The translations under genes and the position numbers were made by a program. Shown in pieces: positions 15,201-30,200 of a DNA stretch of 64,000 nt. Origin of the DNA: Acanthornis magna (taxonomy: Eukaryota; Chordata; Aves; Passeriformes; Acanthizidae); NCBI GenBank assembly GCA_036785705.1, contig JAWUZG010000056.1, positions 19,536,501 to 19,600,500 on the forward strand, given 5' to 3'. A model generated the notes under the pieces. That model was not told the DNA's origin and ran no database searches. It was given only the letters and a program-made list of their open reading frames with translations. Position 1 is the first letter of the stretch, and the number at the start of each line of letters is the position of its first letter.

Positions 15201-18200
15201 GAAGGAAGCTGCAGTGGTTGGGCTGATGCTTACAGTGAAAAGTGCCATTGCTGTCAGAGCATGTGGAGGTAGTGAGCTAGCCGAATATGGAACAGTATTT
15301 TTAAGTTGTAAGCCCAGTTTAAAAAAAGGAAAACATTTCCAAGCATCTTCAGAATGCTACCGGCTCCGATAGCAATTGCTGCCAAGTGTGACTAACCCTT
15401 CTAGGGTTTCAGACAAATTCACAAAGTCAGGAGCAAAGCAGAACATGCACTTCCAGTTGGAGAAACTACTGTCATAGCAAATAATGCTTCACTTTAATAA
15501 CCCTGGGCATACCTCAACCCTGCATTTCCACAACCAAGAAAAGCGGCTCTCGAATGCAGCCGTTTTCCAATATCGCCGCTTTTTTCTTTCTTTCCAGGAT
15601 GTTGTTTCTCATAGCAAAAAACTTACCAAGAAGAACAAGGAGCAGCTCTCTGACATGATGATGCTGAGCAAACAAAGGGGAGGTTTGAAAGCATTGAGCA
15701 AAGAGAAGAGAGAAAAGCTGGAAGCCTATCAGCATTTGTTCTACCTGCTTCAGGTAAGCAACTTTTTATGCTGCTCGGCAACCTTTCTTCATAGAAGCTT
15801 ATATGTCTTAGCACAGTCTATGCTTATGCGCTGTAATTGTCATACAAATGGTAAGGTTGGAAAAGACCTTTAAGATCAAGTCCAACCAGCAGCTGTTTTG
15901 AGCCACCTCAGTTTTTAGCGACACCACCGGGGACATGCACGCTAAGTCGTTTTTCTTGTTGTAGACTAACCCAACCTACTTGGCCAAGCTGATTTTTCAG
16001 ATGCCTCAAAACAAATCCACAAAGTTCATGGATTCCGTCATCTTCACGCTGTATAACTATGCGTCCAATCAAAGAGAGGAGTACCTGTTGTTGCGACTTT
16101 TCCAAACGGCATTGCAGGAAGAGATCAAGTATGTGGTAGCATATGGCACGTTCTCGCTGTCAAATCAGTTTTGGCAGTTTCTGAGATTGAGGCCATTTTC
16201 ACATTAAGTCTAGTGCTAATATGCAGATAATGCTAATCCGTCCCTTCGTTGTCCTCTTCGCAGTTCATATCCGTTAATGTAGCCTATAAAAGAAGAATCA
16301 AGTATGTCCATTCAAGATTTCACTGCTCAACGTGGCAGCTGCTTTTGATCTGATGCGAAGTCACGCTAAAATTCAGTTTAATCTCAATTCTCCAGTGTCT
16401 GTTTATAAATACATCCAACAAACTGCAAACTCAGGCTTTACGAGCCAGGAAGAGAGCTAAATCTAAGCTCTCTGGATTTCCAAAAGCTAGCGGGGAGTCT
16501 GAAATCTGTATCGTTTGCCATTTCTATTTCCTGTCAGCGTTAGAAACTCTGGCTGTCCTCTGACACAGTTTGTCGGATTGGTTAGGCCATAGGAGCTCAG
16601 GGTTACGTTACTTCAGTTCTTTACGATGCAGAGTGGCACAACTTGCTGTGATGAAGAATATGCAATGAAATTTTTGAGGAACTACTCTTAAGCATTTTTG
16701 GGAATGCTTTTTAAAGCATGAAGATGGTATGTGCCCTGAAACAAATAACAATTTCTAAAAAACATTTCTTCCAACCCCCCCCGCCCCCACCAATTCGTAC
16801 TTGGAACAGTAGTCCAGGGAAGTGTAGGTGGTGACAGAGTTATGCATACCTCAAACTTCATATAGATTCTTTCTTCTTCAGGTCAAAAGTAGACCAGATA
16901 CATGAAATTGTTACTGGGAATCCTACTGTTATTAAAATGGTGGTAAGTTTCAATCGTGGTGCCCGTGGTCAGAATGCTCTGAGGCAGATCCTTGCACCAG
17001 TTGTGAAGGAAATCATTGAGGACAAATCACTTAATATCAAAACGGATCCTGTGGATATTTACAAGTCTTGGGTTAACCAGATGGAATCTCAAACTGGAGA
17101 GGCCAGGTATGGGACCTGTTAACACTGTATTTTTCTAATCATTGCTTAGCTGCTTTGCGTCACTCAGTTAATCATTCGAAACCGTCCTTGGCTCCACTGC
17201 ATGCATCTGTCCAACTGATCGTCTCGTCAAGACAGCTTTCATCTGAGAGTTCTAAAGTTCACGTTCTGGTGATGGTACTGAGAGTAGTGAAAGGGAATGT
17301 CATTAGGTGGTGGAGGAAGAAATGCTCTTTGGTGTTTCCCTATGTTAACTTGATAGTTAGCTATGAGACACCCTCTAACCTAAAAGAACGTATGGTAAGA
17401 AAAAGTATGTGGGAATCACTCACATGTCAAGTCCATGTACACGTCATATATGGCCTGTGCAAACAGGTACTGTTTGTGAGCACACGGAGCCTCTTTTGCT
17501 GTCAGAAAGCATCACATTGCAGTTCTCTTAGTCCTAACATCTTTCAAATTAATATTGGCCACTGATGACAATTGTATTGAGCTATGCGATTTTGCATCAT
17601 TCTAGTTTCTTCGGTGGTTGTGGTTGGCTAGAACTTGAGGTTTCTATTGTGTTATTGGGGTTTTTTAACATACTTTTAAAAAAAGGCAAAAGCCATACAA
17701 ATGAGTGAGTTCCTCCATATTTAAAGCAATCTGCAGTCCCATACCTTTGGACGCTTCATGCAAAATTCTGGACACGTTAAAAATGCAAGCGAAGAGGATG
17801 CGTGTTCAGATTATTCTCTATACATCAGATTTAGGATATGCTTTTACGAATTACAAGCTTCATCTGTCTGTGTTCACTGAATTTCTCTGCAGTAGTTTCA
17901 GCTGATTGAAAAAAAAATAACTATTCATTTGGCACAGTAGCATGTTATATTGATTTTATGGATGCTGCTCTAGCTTCCGCTTGTGTCCAAGGCTTCGTCG
18001 TCTTAATACCCAAATGCGTAGCTTTCTTTTTCACCAGTTTGCAGTCTGAAGTACTACTACGTGTTACGGGTGGTGCTTTTTTTGCCTAGTGCGCATGATG
18101 TAAAAAAGTTAGCTGGGTCTTTCTTGCAGTGGCATTGCAAGGGAAAGTAAAGGAAGTAAAAGCAAAAAACTTTCAGCTCTCGTGATGCCAAACAGGTTAA

Positions 18201-21200
18201 TTAAAGACAATGCATAGCTTTTGGCAGTGAAGCGAATATAAACTCGTTTCTGTGTTACGCTACGCATTCTTGAAATGTACTAGCCTGAGTAATACTCTCC
18301 TTTATACGTTTGACTTTTTCAAATAGCAAACTGCCGTACGACGTTACGCCCGAGCAAGCCCTAAGTCATGAAGAGGTGAGGACGCGCCTGGATGCCTCAA
18401 TCAGAAACATGAGGACAGTGACAGACAAGTTCCTATCTGCCATTATTAGTTCAGTGGACAAAATCCCGTGAGTCTGACGTACCGGTGTTCTCCCTGAGAA
18501 GTCGCTGGTGTTTTCATGCTTGCGGCAGTCTTACGTGACCTTTTCTTTCTCTCAAAGTTATGGAATGCGTTTCATTGCCAAGGTCCTAAAAGACTCCCTG
18601 CATGAGAAGTTTCCTGATGCTGGCGAGGATGAGCTTCTGAAGGTGAGGATCTATACACCTTTGTGAATAGTTGTCAGCCAAACTGGCTGTGGCAAGCACA
18701 TCTCATTCTTCTGTCTTGTTAGGTGTATGTGTGGAGCGCACGTAAACCTATTTATCTACCTCTACAGATAGAAAATATTTCACATCAGGCTGTTGATGTT
18801 AGCTTCATGCACATCACCTGAGATGTAATAGATTGTTTAGAAGGAGGTATCCTCTTGCTTCTGTTTTGCTTTTAGTATCTTGAGCATTCGTCCTTTAGGT
18901 TTCTTGACTTGGGGTTACTGTTGCTCCTAGGAAGTAAACCTTGTGTTCGATAGTATGATCACAGCCTGCTGCTCCTTCCTTAAAGAGACAAGTTAAAAAG
19001 TCTGTATGCAAAATTCTGATACTCGTAATGCCCCGTCCGTAACACTCTAGGATATTTTGACAACAGCATGTATAGTCACTTCCCCTGATGCCTAGTCAGT
19101 TTTGTATTTTGCATTTCAGTTCGTTTGGAGAACTAAAAGGATCCTAATATCAGTTGCTCTCGGATGAGTATAGTGTTGGGGTTTTCATTGAAATTTCTTT
19201 GGTTTCGTGGCTTTTGGTAAATTGTGAATTTACGCCCATGAATGCTTTACATTTTAATGAAACAAAGTTTGGTTATTAGAATACTTGACGACATCTCTTT
19301 AAGCTTCTCTGCCTCTACTTCATTACAAAATAATTACCAATCTGAATGCTGTTTTCTTCTCTCTTCTAGTTCTGTGCTTTCCCATTCTGAGACATCGGTT
19401 CTTTCTATGCAGGTGAATTAATTTCTTCCATCTGTAAATTTAGGTGGAAAACGGCAGTTTTCATTAATCCTCATGGAAACAATGTAACTGGCCATGTGAA
19501 AGTCAAAACTGCAGTTGTGTGCAATAACCACTTGTAGATTTTTTAGCAACTGAAGATACCCATGTAATATACTGTTCTTTTTGCCTCACAAGTTCAAAAG
19601 TTATTAATTCAGTTTCTTTCATGGATGTTTTTCTTTTTACTGGCAGTAAACAGTTTGACTGTTAACAGTCAACATTTTGTTAACATCCCATGGCATAATT
19701 TGTGCAAGTACAGCAGAGGCTCGCGTAAAACACTTGTCAAAACATGTCCTCCCTGAAAGCGGTTGTTAATTTCTGGGACTGCTTAGCAATGGCTAGGTTT
19801 TCTCTCTGTATTTTCAGCTGCTTATTCAGACCCCGATATCTTCCACTCATTTAAGTCACACGGTAATCAGGTGAAGCCAAGATTCGGCGACCTGGCCTTC
19901 CGCAAATGAGCGTGCGATGTGAGAGCTTTTGCTTTAAATCAGTGTGGTGGGTTAATACTTTTTCATTACTAGAATTACTTTTGGCAAGATATCCAATACA
20001 GGATAGAATAATATTGCGAGCATATGGATAATGTGATAATCTCTATTTGTAGTTCTTCGAAATGTATTGCACCTCACATTTGACTACGTAAATTTTTGAA
20101 GCATCGAACGCCATTCTTCTCCTGCACTTCTGATTTTCTAACTTCTGGATTAAATGGTTTCTCAGTTACTCTCACTAACTAGGGATCTGTGCCTGAATAT
20201 GTTGCTGCCTTATAGAAGAATTATTCTGAAAGAGAAAAGGGCTTTGTACAAGGAATGGAAAGTAATTTTCTCAGTTTAAGTTCTTGGTGTGCCATTCTTC
20301 CTCCCTATTTTTGCTTTGTCAGAGATGGCAGCAAATGCTGCATGCTTTTTTAAAAATCAGCTCTCGTTCCATATTGAAACTTCATTGTCAGGTTCCTCTA
20401 TACTGTGATCATTCTGCCCTCTGTTAGGCTAACTCAATTACATTTAATTCTCCTGACACACTGTCCCACGTTCATATCAGTAGTTCATTGGTAACTTGTA
20501 GTGTCTCCCGTCCGTACGTTTTTGTAAGTCAGAGTTTTAAATCTTTATGCATAGGACTATCTGCTGCTGTATTGTCCTATGACTGGTAGTGCTCAGGCTT
20601 TCCTCTGTGTTGACCGTCCTATTGCATTTTTATGATTTTTGGGTTTTTCTTACACTGTAGGTTTCTTGGGGTGGTGCGTGCTTCTATACAGCAGAACCTT
20701 GTCTTGGAAAGAGGCTTACAAGACAGTGATTTATCGAAACACAGAGTAGTTTCAATAAAATTCGGTTGGGTCCTGTACTGTTGTTTATTGATGCATTTCT
20801 TCTCTACTTTCCCAGATTGTTGGCAACTTACTCTATTATCGCTACATGAATCCAGCCATTGTCGCACCAGATGCATTTGACATCATTGATCTTTCAGCTG
20901 GAGGTCAGCTGACTACAGATCAACGCAGAAACCTGGGTTCCATTGCGAAGATGTTACAGCATGCTGCATCTAATAAGATGTTCATGGGAGACAACGCTCA
21001 TTTGAGCATCATTAATGAATACCTATTGCAGTCATACCAGAAATTCAGGTAGAAGACCTTAGCTAATTAAGTTGGGAAGTTTGGCAGAGGGTAACATTGC
21101 AAGTAAAAAGGGAAAATAATAAATTTTTAATATGGAAAATTCTGTCTCTCTCAAATATGCAATCTGTTAAAAATAAGAGATTTCACTCCAGGCTGCCACA

Positions 21201-24200
21201 AGCATCAGTGACAATGGCAGATAAAACGTGTACCTGGAATATATGAACAATGCATTGTACGTTAATAGATTGCGAAGTCAAGAGTTTTGAGTATAGTCCA
21301 GAATAAAGGTTGCTTTTCCACTTACTTATTACGGTACTCTGGACACGGACAACTAGAATGGACATACGTTCTGTCCCATGTGAGTCCTGGTTCCACGTGA
21401 AAATCTAGCGACGCTCAGAAATAAAGCAGGTTGGCATTTAGCTATTCATGTAGCTGCAGTAAGCTTTTGTTCAAGAATTGTCAGAACTCCTGCATTTTGG
21501 AAAAAAGGTAAACAGAGGTAGTCGGGGGCAAGGGACGATAATGCCGTGAGGGCAGGAGAACAGGGTCACTGAAGCCAGTCCTGTCAATTCTGAAAATGAG
21601 CAAATGTCAACATGGCCAGTATCAGTGATCAAATTTGCTAGGTTGCTTCCGATGCGTTAAACTAAAGTTGACAAACTGTAGTATGCCATAACATACCATA
21701 GTTTAAAGAGGAGAGACTATGCTTGAGATCGTCATAGGGAGGTAATATTCTTGATGATGCATCACATGACTCTCAGAGTCATACTGACTGTTCTCTCCTT
21801 CTTTGTCCCAAAGACGTTTTTTTCAGGCTGCCTGTGAGGTTCCTGAATTGCAGGATAAATTTAATATTGATGAATATTCTGACTTGGTGACTCTGACTAA
21901 ACCAGTAATTTATATTTCTATTGGTGAAATCATCAATACACACACTGTAAGTATGCATAAGTCACAGTTGCTCCTTACAATTGGTGTTTGTGAAGAAAAT
22001 GCTGCTTCTGTCTGAAACGCAAAGGTACCAAATGCAAAGTTGTCTTGAAAGTTGTCTGGATTGTAGTTTGTGAGACCTTGTTGATTTGTAGAATCAAGTA
22101 CTTTAGTTATGGCTTCACTGAGTTTCTTTTGAAAGCATTTGAGGATGTGATACTGGCAGTGCTCTGAATGTTGATATTGCAGCTTTGGAGTTCAGTGGTT
22201 TTTTTTTTTTCTGAAAGGTACCAGCCTAAAGTATGGAAATTTTATTGTCTAGAAAAGGATGTTCTGTTAAAACATAATTGTTTTTTCTGTTCATCTAGTT
22301 GCTCTTAGACCATCAAGATGCAATTGCTCCTGAGCATAATGACCCAATTCACGAGCTGCTGGATGATCTCGGAGAGGTTCCTACGATTGAGTCCTTAATA
22401 GGTGGTCTAGTTTGTTCTGCTAAAGTAATATGTGAAATTACCTTAAATGACTTCAAGTGCAGTCAAGAAACAGTAAGAAATCATCACAGGTCGTTTGGGA
22501 GGACGTTTGGGCTCTTAAAAGCAATGGTAGATTTGTTGCAGTATATTTTCTCTGCAGAATTTATTACCCTGAAAAAAACAGGGGTTCTGTCTCTTCTTAC
22601 CACCCACCTCACCTCATCCCACTCTAGAAATTTCTAGAAGACAGACGGATATTGACGGATATTTTCTTTGTTCCTTTACACCGGAGCCATTTCTCTGTGC
22701 TTGTGTCCCCGTTCCAGCTTGTTTGCAAAGATCCATCCTCCCTTCTGGACATCTGTAGATGTTCCTTTCGGAGTAATAGATATATTAAATAGCCTGTGTT
22801 CCTTTAGGAGTCTTTGGCATGTGGACAAGTAACATTTTTTCCCCTCCTTTAGAGTTTTTATCTATAAGAAAAATAAAATTTTATCCTCTTCTGGTTGGGA
22901 GAAGGAACTAACTAACTAACTAACTAACTAATCAGTTAAACTCTTCTGAAGACCCGAGCCGCAGTTTACTGCTTCAGGATATAACAAACGCTGGAAAGAT
23001 GCGAGTTTTTCTCCTTCCTTGGTTTCTATGTTGCAGTTATGTGAAGTTTCTAGTCTAGTAGGGGGGAGGGAGCCAAACCAGGCACGGTTTTTGGGGAGGA
23101 TGCTCTGACAGCAAGCACTTACTGTGAAGTTGCTTGATGAGAAATGTTGGAACCTTCTAAAGGAATGATCACTAGCACATTTTCTTCCAGGCGCTGTCAA
23201 AGAACAGAATGTAAGCAATGTTATCTGAACAAATGCAGACCATGAATTTAGCTAGAACTTGCCCTCCTTCCCTGTTTCATTTCTCCCGTGTGCATTGTGT
23301 CACTGTGGCTAATATGTCAGAGTTAAGTCTTTCTGCAGCCCTTTAAAAATGGGGGGAAGGGTTTCAACCGTGGCTCTGGTGAAAGTTTGTACGCAATTAG
23401 AGCAAAAAAATTTCTTTTTTATGGGATAGCTTCCTTTGTTTAAGAGAAGAACAAGCTTGGTGGCTAAGAAGGGCTTTGCTCTTATCTTGAAATATTCATT
23501 CTAATGAGGACATGGGCATATGGGCATCATCGTATTTTTGTTTCTGAAGTAATCTTGGCAGTTCAGCCACTCTTCTGGGTGAGATACTGAGATACAGCTT
23601 GGAATGCACAGAAATCTTTGAGGCGTACGAAGTGGTGATTTTGTAGTGCTTTTCTGCATTCTCTCAGATTTGTTATGAAAAAGTCAGTAACATATTCAAG
23701 ATGTTGTCTTTAAAACTTGGTTTGGGTTTTGAAGTGCCCTTTTGACAGTATAGAGGACAGTCTAGTTTTTCTGTGACCTGTAATGTAGGGAAAAATTACT
23801 ACATCCTAGGAGTCAAGAAGGTAAAGAATGTGATTTAATCTATAAACTCTTTCTCCTTGGCAGGGGAAGGTTCTGGCAATGTTAATGACCCCAACAGGGA
23901 AACGCTAGCAAAGACTGAGGTTTCTCTCACACTCACCAATAAATTTGACGTTCCTGGCGATGAGAATGCAGAGATGGATGTGAGGACAATTCTGTTGAAG
24001 TAAGTAGGGGGTAACTACCTGCTATATTACTCAGAAGAAGGAGCAACTGGAACTTTAACAGTTAATCTGCATGGGAAAATAAGAGAATTGAGGCATAATT
24101 TAAAGAAATGTGGGGGAACTGTAGCTCCAAATACACTGAGATTGTAGCCATGTCCTTTTCAATGCTGTGGCACGACTTTTAATAGATGAAGACTAATAGC

Positions 24201-27200
24201 CTTTTTGAGAAGCATAGGTCTTATTGTCCTAATGGAAAGAGAGCAATGGGCTGTCAGGTATTTTTTTATTGCCAGAGTCTTTATTCTGGAAAGCTTTCTG
24301 CTGATACTGACTCTTGTGTAGTTTTAAGCAAATCCTTATTGCTGAGCTGTATAGAGCAGTGACCTGACATTCAGATGCGTGTCTACCTCCTCTGATGCAT
24401 TCCCACCTACACGCTATATAGTTTCATTGAAAAATCTTTGGTCAGCATGTACCTGGCCTAGGCAGACAAGTGATCTCCCAGAAGAAAATTTTGTCTCCAA
24501 AAATAACTTTAACGGGACTTCTTAAAAGATACCTTGGTATTTTCCTACCCGCCCGAAGAAGGTGACATCGATTTCAAAAGTAAAGATTTACCAGATGCGC
24601 TAGTAGTCACGTAAGTTGTGCATGATGCGCAAGGTGCGATTCCAGAAATAATTCCAGCCTGACCGCAAGGATGCTATTCGGTTTTTAATTGTGTAGCTTA
24701 AGGACAGAAGTGCTCCAGAGTGGGCACTGACTGTGCTTAAATGTCAGCTCAAATCAAGGAATGACCTCATCTGTCAGCAGACTGGAGTTGAGCTCTGCCT
24801 TGTCTCCATTACCATGCGCATAAGAAAATAATTCTTAGGAGTTTTTTGATACCTGTTATGAATCGCTGAGGTACACTTACAGATGGATAGTATTATAGAC
24901 CTTTTCTGGTTGCACAAATTGGCTGTGGCTGCTACCTGCTTTATCTGTCACCTTGAGTGCAGCTTCTGTGGTCCACGTGGCAGTACTAGGGCTACCTTGG
25001 AATATATGGGGTAGCATTCTTGCTGTTTGAGGGAGTTTTGGGGAGCAAATTGTGTGTATTACATAGAGGAGCTGGTTTCCAATAATGCACTGTCCAAAAA
25101 GTAAAGCGCTTCTCGGGGTTCTGGTCCGGTCTAGCCTATGACTGCCTGAGTGCTCATCTGGTAATGATCTGACTTCAGATAGATCAGTAATGTCGGTATT
25201 GTTGCAGAACAGAAGGATATTAAAGGTCTTTCTGCTTAAAGTTTTTTCTCCTATTCTCCTTGATTTCTTTGCAGCACAAAACGTTTAATTGTCGATGTAA
25301 TCCGCTTCCAGCCAGGGGAGACGCTGACTGAAATTTTGGAAACTTCAGCTACCTCAGAGCAAGTATGATATTGTTTATCTGAGCTGGTTTTAGACTAGGA
25401 AATCATCATCTATCTAGATATATGTGGGTATATGTGGGACTCTCCATTTAGGTATTGCAGTGAAGCTGTCTCCACTGATGATGGAGCAGGGCGTAATGAT
25501 AATCAGGAGGGTGTACAATGGAAGTAAATTGTACGTGTGAATCTTCTTCATCCGGTAGTTGCTAGAAACAGTTTATGTGGACCGTTTTAGACGGTAGGTA
25601 GGCTTCTGCCGGTTCCCACATGTCGAATGTGTTCATCAAAACACGTTCATTTGAGTCAGTATGGGAATTGCCAAACAAAACTCTTTATCCTGTGTTATGC
25701 CGGAGATCAGACAATCTCTTTCTGCTTCTTTTTGTCACCTTAAAATTGATCTCCTTATGAACTTGCGGCTATTTGTTTTCTTTCTCTAGGAAGCAGAGCA
25801 TCATAGAGCTATGCAGAAACGGGCCATTCGTGATGCTAAAACTCCCGATAAGATGAAAAAATCTGTCTCTGTAAAGGAAGACGGCAACTTGAGTCTCCAA
25901 GAAAAAAAAGAAAAAATCAAGGCAGGCCTGAAGAAGTTGGCAGAGCTGGGGCCAGTGAATACGAAAAATAGATACCAGGAACTAATCAATGACATTGCGA
26001 AGGTATACCATTTGGTGGTTTCCTAGTGATCATAGTAGAGCTTTCCCACAGTGAAACTGGGAAGTGCATTGTGAAACTGGCATGAGTTTTCAGAAGGAGA
26101 GTAAGGTTTTTAGTAGGTAATTTATAGACAAAAATCATACCTTTTGCTGCTTCATTTCCGTGTCTTGGTACCTGGGAAGTCCTTTATTTTTGTACGGTGT
26201 TTTTGTTCTGTCAAATGACGGCATTGCTGGGTTCTCAGGTACTTTGAGAAAAAACTTAGTAGCTTGGAGGGGAAGTCCTGATGTGTGATGTGTTTTTCTG
26301 CTCCATTTCACTGATTTAAGTAGCGCCTCTACAAGCGTATTCACGCAAGGAAGTTTTGTCCATAACTTTAAAGACATCCTAACTGTTATTTTCATTTAAA
26401 TGTGCCCATTTGAGAATACCTAAATGATAAGGGGGAGTGGCTGTGAAAAACTTAAAAAAGAGATCCAATACCGTTGTACATTGCCGCAGTGACAATGTAT
26501 TTTATATCACAGCGTTTACTGAAAAAGTATTTGGGAAATGTTATGTAAGTAAATGAACTAAATAATCACCTTCAGGGATCTGATAAGAATTAATGGAACT
26601 GTAGATATGTGTCACAAATTAAAGTAGGAGTCAATGAATGTAGTGGTTTTTTTGTTGAGATATTAAGGCAAGTGATGCTTAAAGGCTGACCAACAAAGAA
26701 AAACAACTAAGTCTGTGTGCTGCTGTGGTTACAGTGCTTGATTTGTAAGATACTTTCCCTACCCAGTGCTGGCAAAATTGCTGCTTTTATATGACGTGCT
26801 GTCAGTGCCCACTAGTCATCGCAGCTAGGACGGAACTGAAATTTGAGAAAGCCACAGAAGGTGCGAGTTTACTGCTGTATAGAATTGTTTAGCTCCACAA
26901 AATAGTCTTCACGGAGAAAAAGCTGTGACACTTAAACTGGGGCGAGCGTGACTGGGTGCTCAAGCCTGTAGCATGAAGCAAGATAAAGCAAAACCAAATG
27001 GTGTGTTTCAAGTACTCAGTGGCTCTGGAACTGAGCACCTGGAGAGCTCAAATGACTGTTAAGTCTCTGCCTGTCTTTCTCTGTGGTGTAGGATATCAGA
27101 AATCAGCGTAGATACCGTCAGAGAAGAAAGGCGGAGCTAGTGAAGCTGCAGCAGACTTACAGTGCCTTGAACTCCAAAGCTACTTTTTATGGAGAACAAG

Positions 27201-30200
27201 TAGATTATTACAAAAGTTACATAAAGACCTGCTTGGATAACTTGGCCAGCAAGGGCAAGTAAGTATCTTGGAACCATAGAACCATGGAATGGTTTGGGTT
27301 TGAGGGGACTTTTAAAGACCATCTAGTTCCAACCACCCTGCCATGAGCAGGGACGCCTTCCACTCGACTGGGTTGCTCCAAGCCCCATCCTACCTGGTCT
27401 TGAACGGTTGTGGGATGGGGCAGCCACTGCTTCTCAGGGCAACTTGTCCTGGGGCCTCATCACCTTCATGGGGAAGCTGTTGACTGCAATTCTTTGAGCA
27501 CCACCATCCAGTTGAGTCTTTATCTGTTGAGCGGTCCATCTATCAAATCCGCATCTCTTCAACTTAGACGCGAGGATGTCGTGCGGAATGTTGTTGAATG
27601 CTTTTCACAAATACAGGTAGATGATGTCAGTGGCTTTTCCCTCATCCAAAAGTGCTGTATTAACCCTGTCATAGAAGGTCACCGAATTGGCCAGGCACCT
27701 GAGTGAAGGCATATTTGTTGTCACCAATTACCTCCTTGCTTTCCATGTATCTTGGCCTAGTTTCCAGGAGGATCGTGCCAGTCACAGAACTGAGACAGAC
27801 TGCATCTTCCTTATTTCCCTTTTCCAGTTGGTAGGAACTTCTGTGGACTGCTACATTTTCTCAAATATGATGCATGGTGGCTTAGCCCCTTCCACCACCA
27901 GTTCCCTGAGGGTCCACGGATACATCTCATCAGGGTCCCCAGCCTTACACACCTTCAGGTTCCTTCCTTCGATGGTCTTGAACCTGACGACGTACAGCAG
28001 ACGGTTCCATGGCCCTATAAGCGCTTCTTACAGAAAGCATGCGTCGCTAAGAGGAACCGTAATGCCGTCTGCTCAAAGCTCCTCGCCTAAGCTCTTTCCC
28101 ACAGTGATAGTTTTAGCGAAAGAGTCTCAGCAGTAGTAGGAAAACAGAGGGAGAGGTCGTTGCCTTGAAAGGGGTCAAAAAGACACACTTGAAAGACTTT
28201 TTGGTCCCTCTGGGAGAAGGGAGTGCAGAGTGGGTGTGAAGCTTGTTGCCCACGTATGCCCTTGCTGCTCAAGTCAGTCTGTCCTGTCATCCCTTTTAGG
28301 AACAAAGAATGAAAATAGCATAGTTACCTACAAGGAAACCCTTGATCACAAATTGTCCCCTTTTATATGCCAAATGTAGTGAGCTATTATAATGCTAGAC
28401 AGTTCACATTTTCTGGGGGAAAAAAAACTGTCGTCTTCTCTGGTGAGATGTGAGAATGTGGCAAGAGTAACTGCGAATGAAAACTGAGACAAGAAAGTTT
28501 TTGAGTAGTTTCAGCTTTCTCCGTGTCAGTTGTCATTAGATCCCGTTTTGCCTAATGAGAGATGGTACTGCTTTTTATGAAGTACCATATAGTTATGTTT
28601 TGGGAGGTTTTTAGTTGTTTTTTTTAGTTTGTTTGGTTGGTTTTTCTGTTTTTGTTTTTAGGGGGTTTTTTGCTTGTTTTTGTGGGGTTTGGGGTTTTTT
28701 GTTTGTGGTTTTTTGGGGTTTTTTTTGCTTTTGTTTTTTTGGTTTTTTATTAATATTATTTTCCTGATTAAACGTTATTGGTAAACAGTAGAAAATTAAA
28801 GATCAGATCTGGGCTACACGGGCTTTGTAGATAAAGTCACTAGTAGCAATACATCATTATCTATCATCAGCATTAGTCACAGTTCATTAGCTATACTGAT
28901 TCTATCCCCTCTACCAAATAGGATTGAGTATTTACTGCTCAAAATGTCTTTACTTGTTTGGGTGACCTTCTAATTTGCTCGGTTTGTCTTTTTTCCCCAG
29001 AGTCTCCAAGAAACCTCGAGAGATGAAAGGCAAAAACAGTAAAAAGATTTCTCTGAAATACACAGCAGCTCGACTTCATGAGAAGGGAGTGCTTTTAGAG
29101 ATTGAGGACCTGCAGGGTAACCAGTGAGTATCTTTTTAAAACTCTTTAGAGCCACTAACCTTTTTGAAGGAAAAGGAGCATAGCTATGCCGAATGCTTGT
29201 CTATTTATTAAAACTAGTCTAGGTGCTGATAGTTGAGGAGCAGAAATTCTGAGATCTATATGAGGTTGTGTCGGATTGTCTCGCAATTTTATTCTTAGAA
29301 TTTTAGTATTGTTGGTAGACCTAGCTATTAAAGCTGAAAAAATTGTTTTGATGACCTAGGCTGGCATCCCCTAGGGCCAAGAAACCTTGCATAGTGATCA
29401 CTCCTCAGATCTCTTTTCTGGTCGAAGCGAAGCAATTCTTCGATTGAGAAGTGTAATGTGATTCAAACATGACATCCTCTTTTCCCCAGCCTCTTCTCTG
29501 TCACCCCCACAGTTACGGAAGGGTACCTCCTTGGGTGAATTGTTCACACGGTTAATAGCTTTCATTGTTGAAAAATGAGACTAATGCTAGCTTGAGTTTC
29601 TCCAGCTGTAGCTCGCTAGCCTCAAGAAGCTGGTGTACCTTGTGCGGAATATAGAGCAGGTGCCCGTTACTAGAATTTTTTTCAACCCTGAATCATACTT
29701 TGTACTCTTTGCACTAAATGAGTCATGAATATGCAGCACTAAAGCAGACTGTTTAGTCCGTACAATAACCCTGTTTCCTGCTGTGCTTGTGTGAAGACGT
29801 GATCTACCAGACATAGAATCTGTTAGGCTTCCATTCATTGTTGCATTGAGTCTGGTTGGCTTTCACGGGCTCATTCCAAATGGAGATCATAGAATAAAGA
29901 GTTGAGAATAGAATTTTTAGAAATTTATCTTGGCGTTTCATCTTGTATATTCCGTCCCTGTGATTTTTCATTTCTCAAATTTCATAGGTTTAAAAATGTG
30001 ATATTTGAAATCAGTCCAACAGAAGAAGTAGGAGATTTTGAGGTAAAAGCAAAATTCATGGGGGTACAGATGGAAACCTTTATGTTACATTATCAGGTAA
30101 GAACTGTCTTATTTAATAGTGTCGTGTAAGTTCTCCTCGCTAGACGCTTCATCAAAATAGCAATGACACATTTTCTGCCTATACAGTCTGAAAAATGCTC

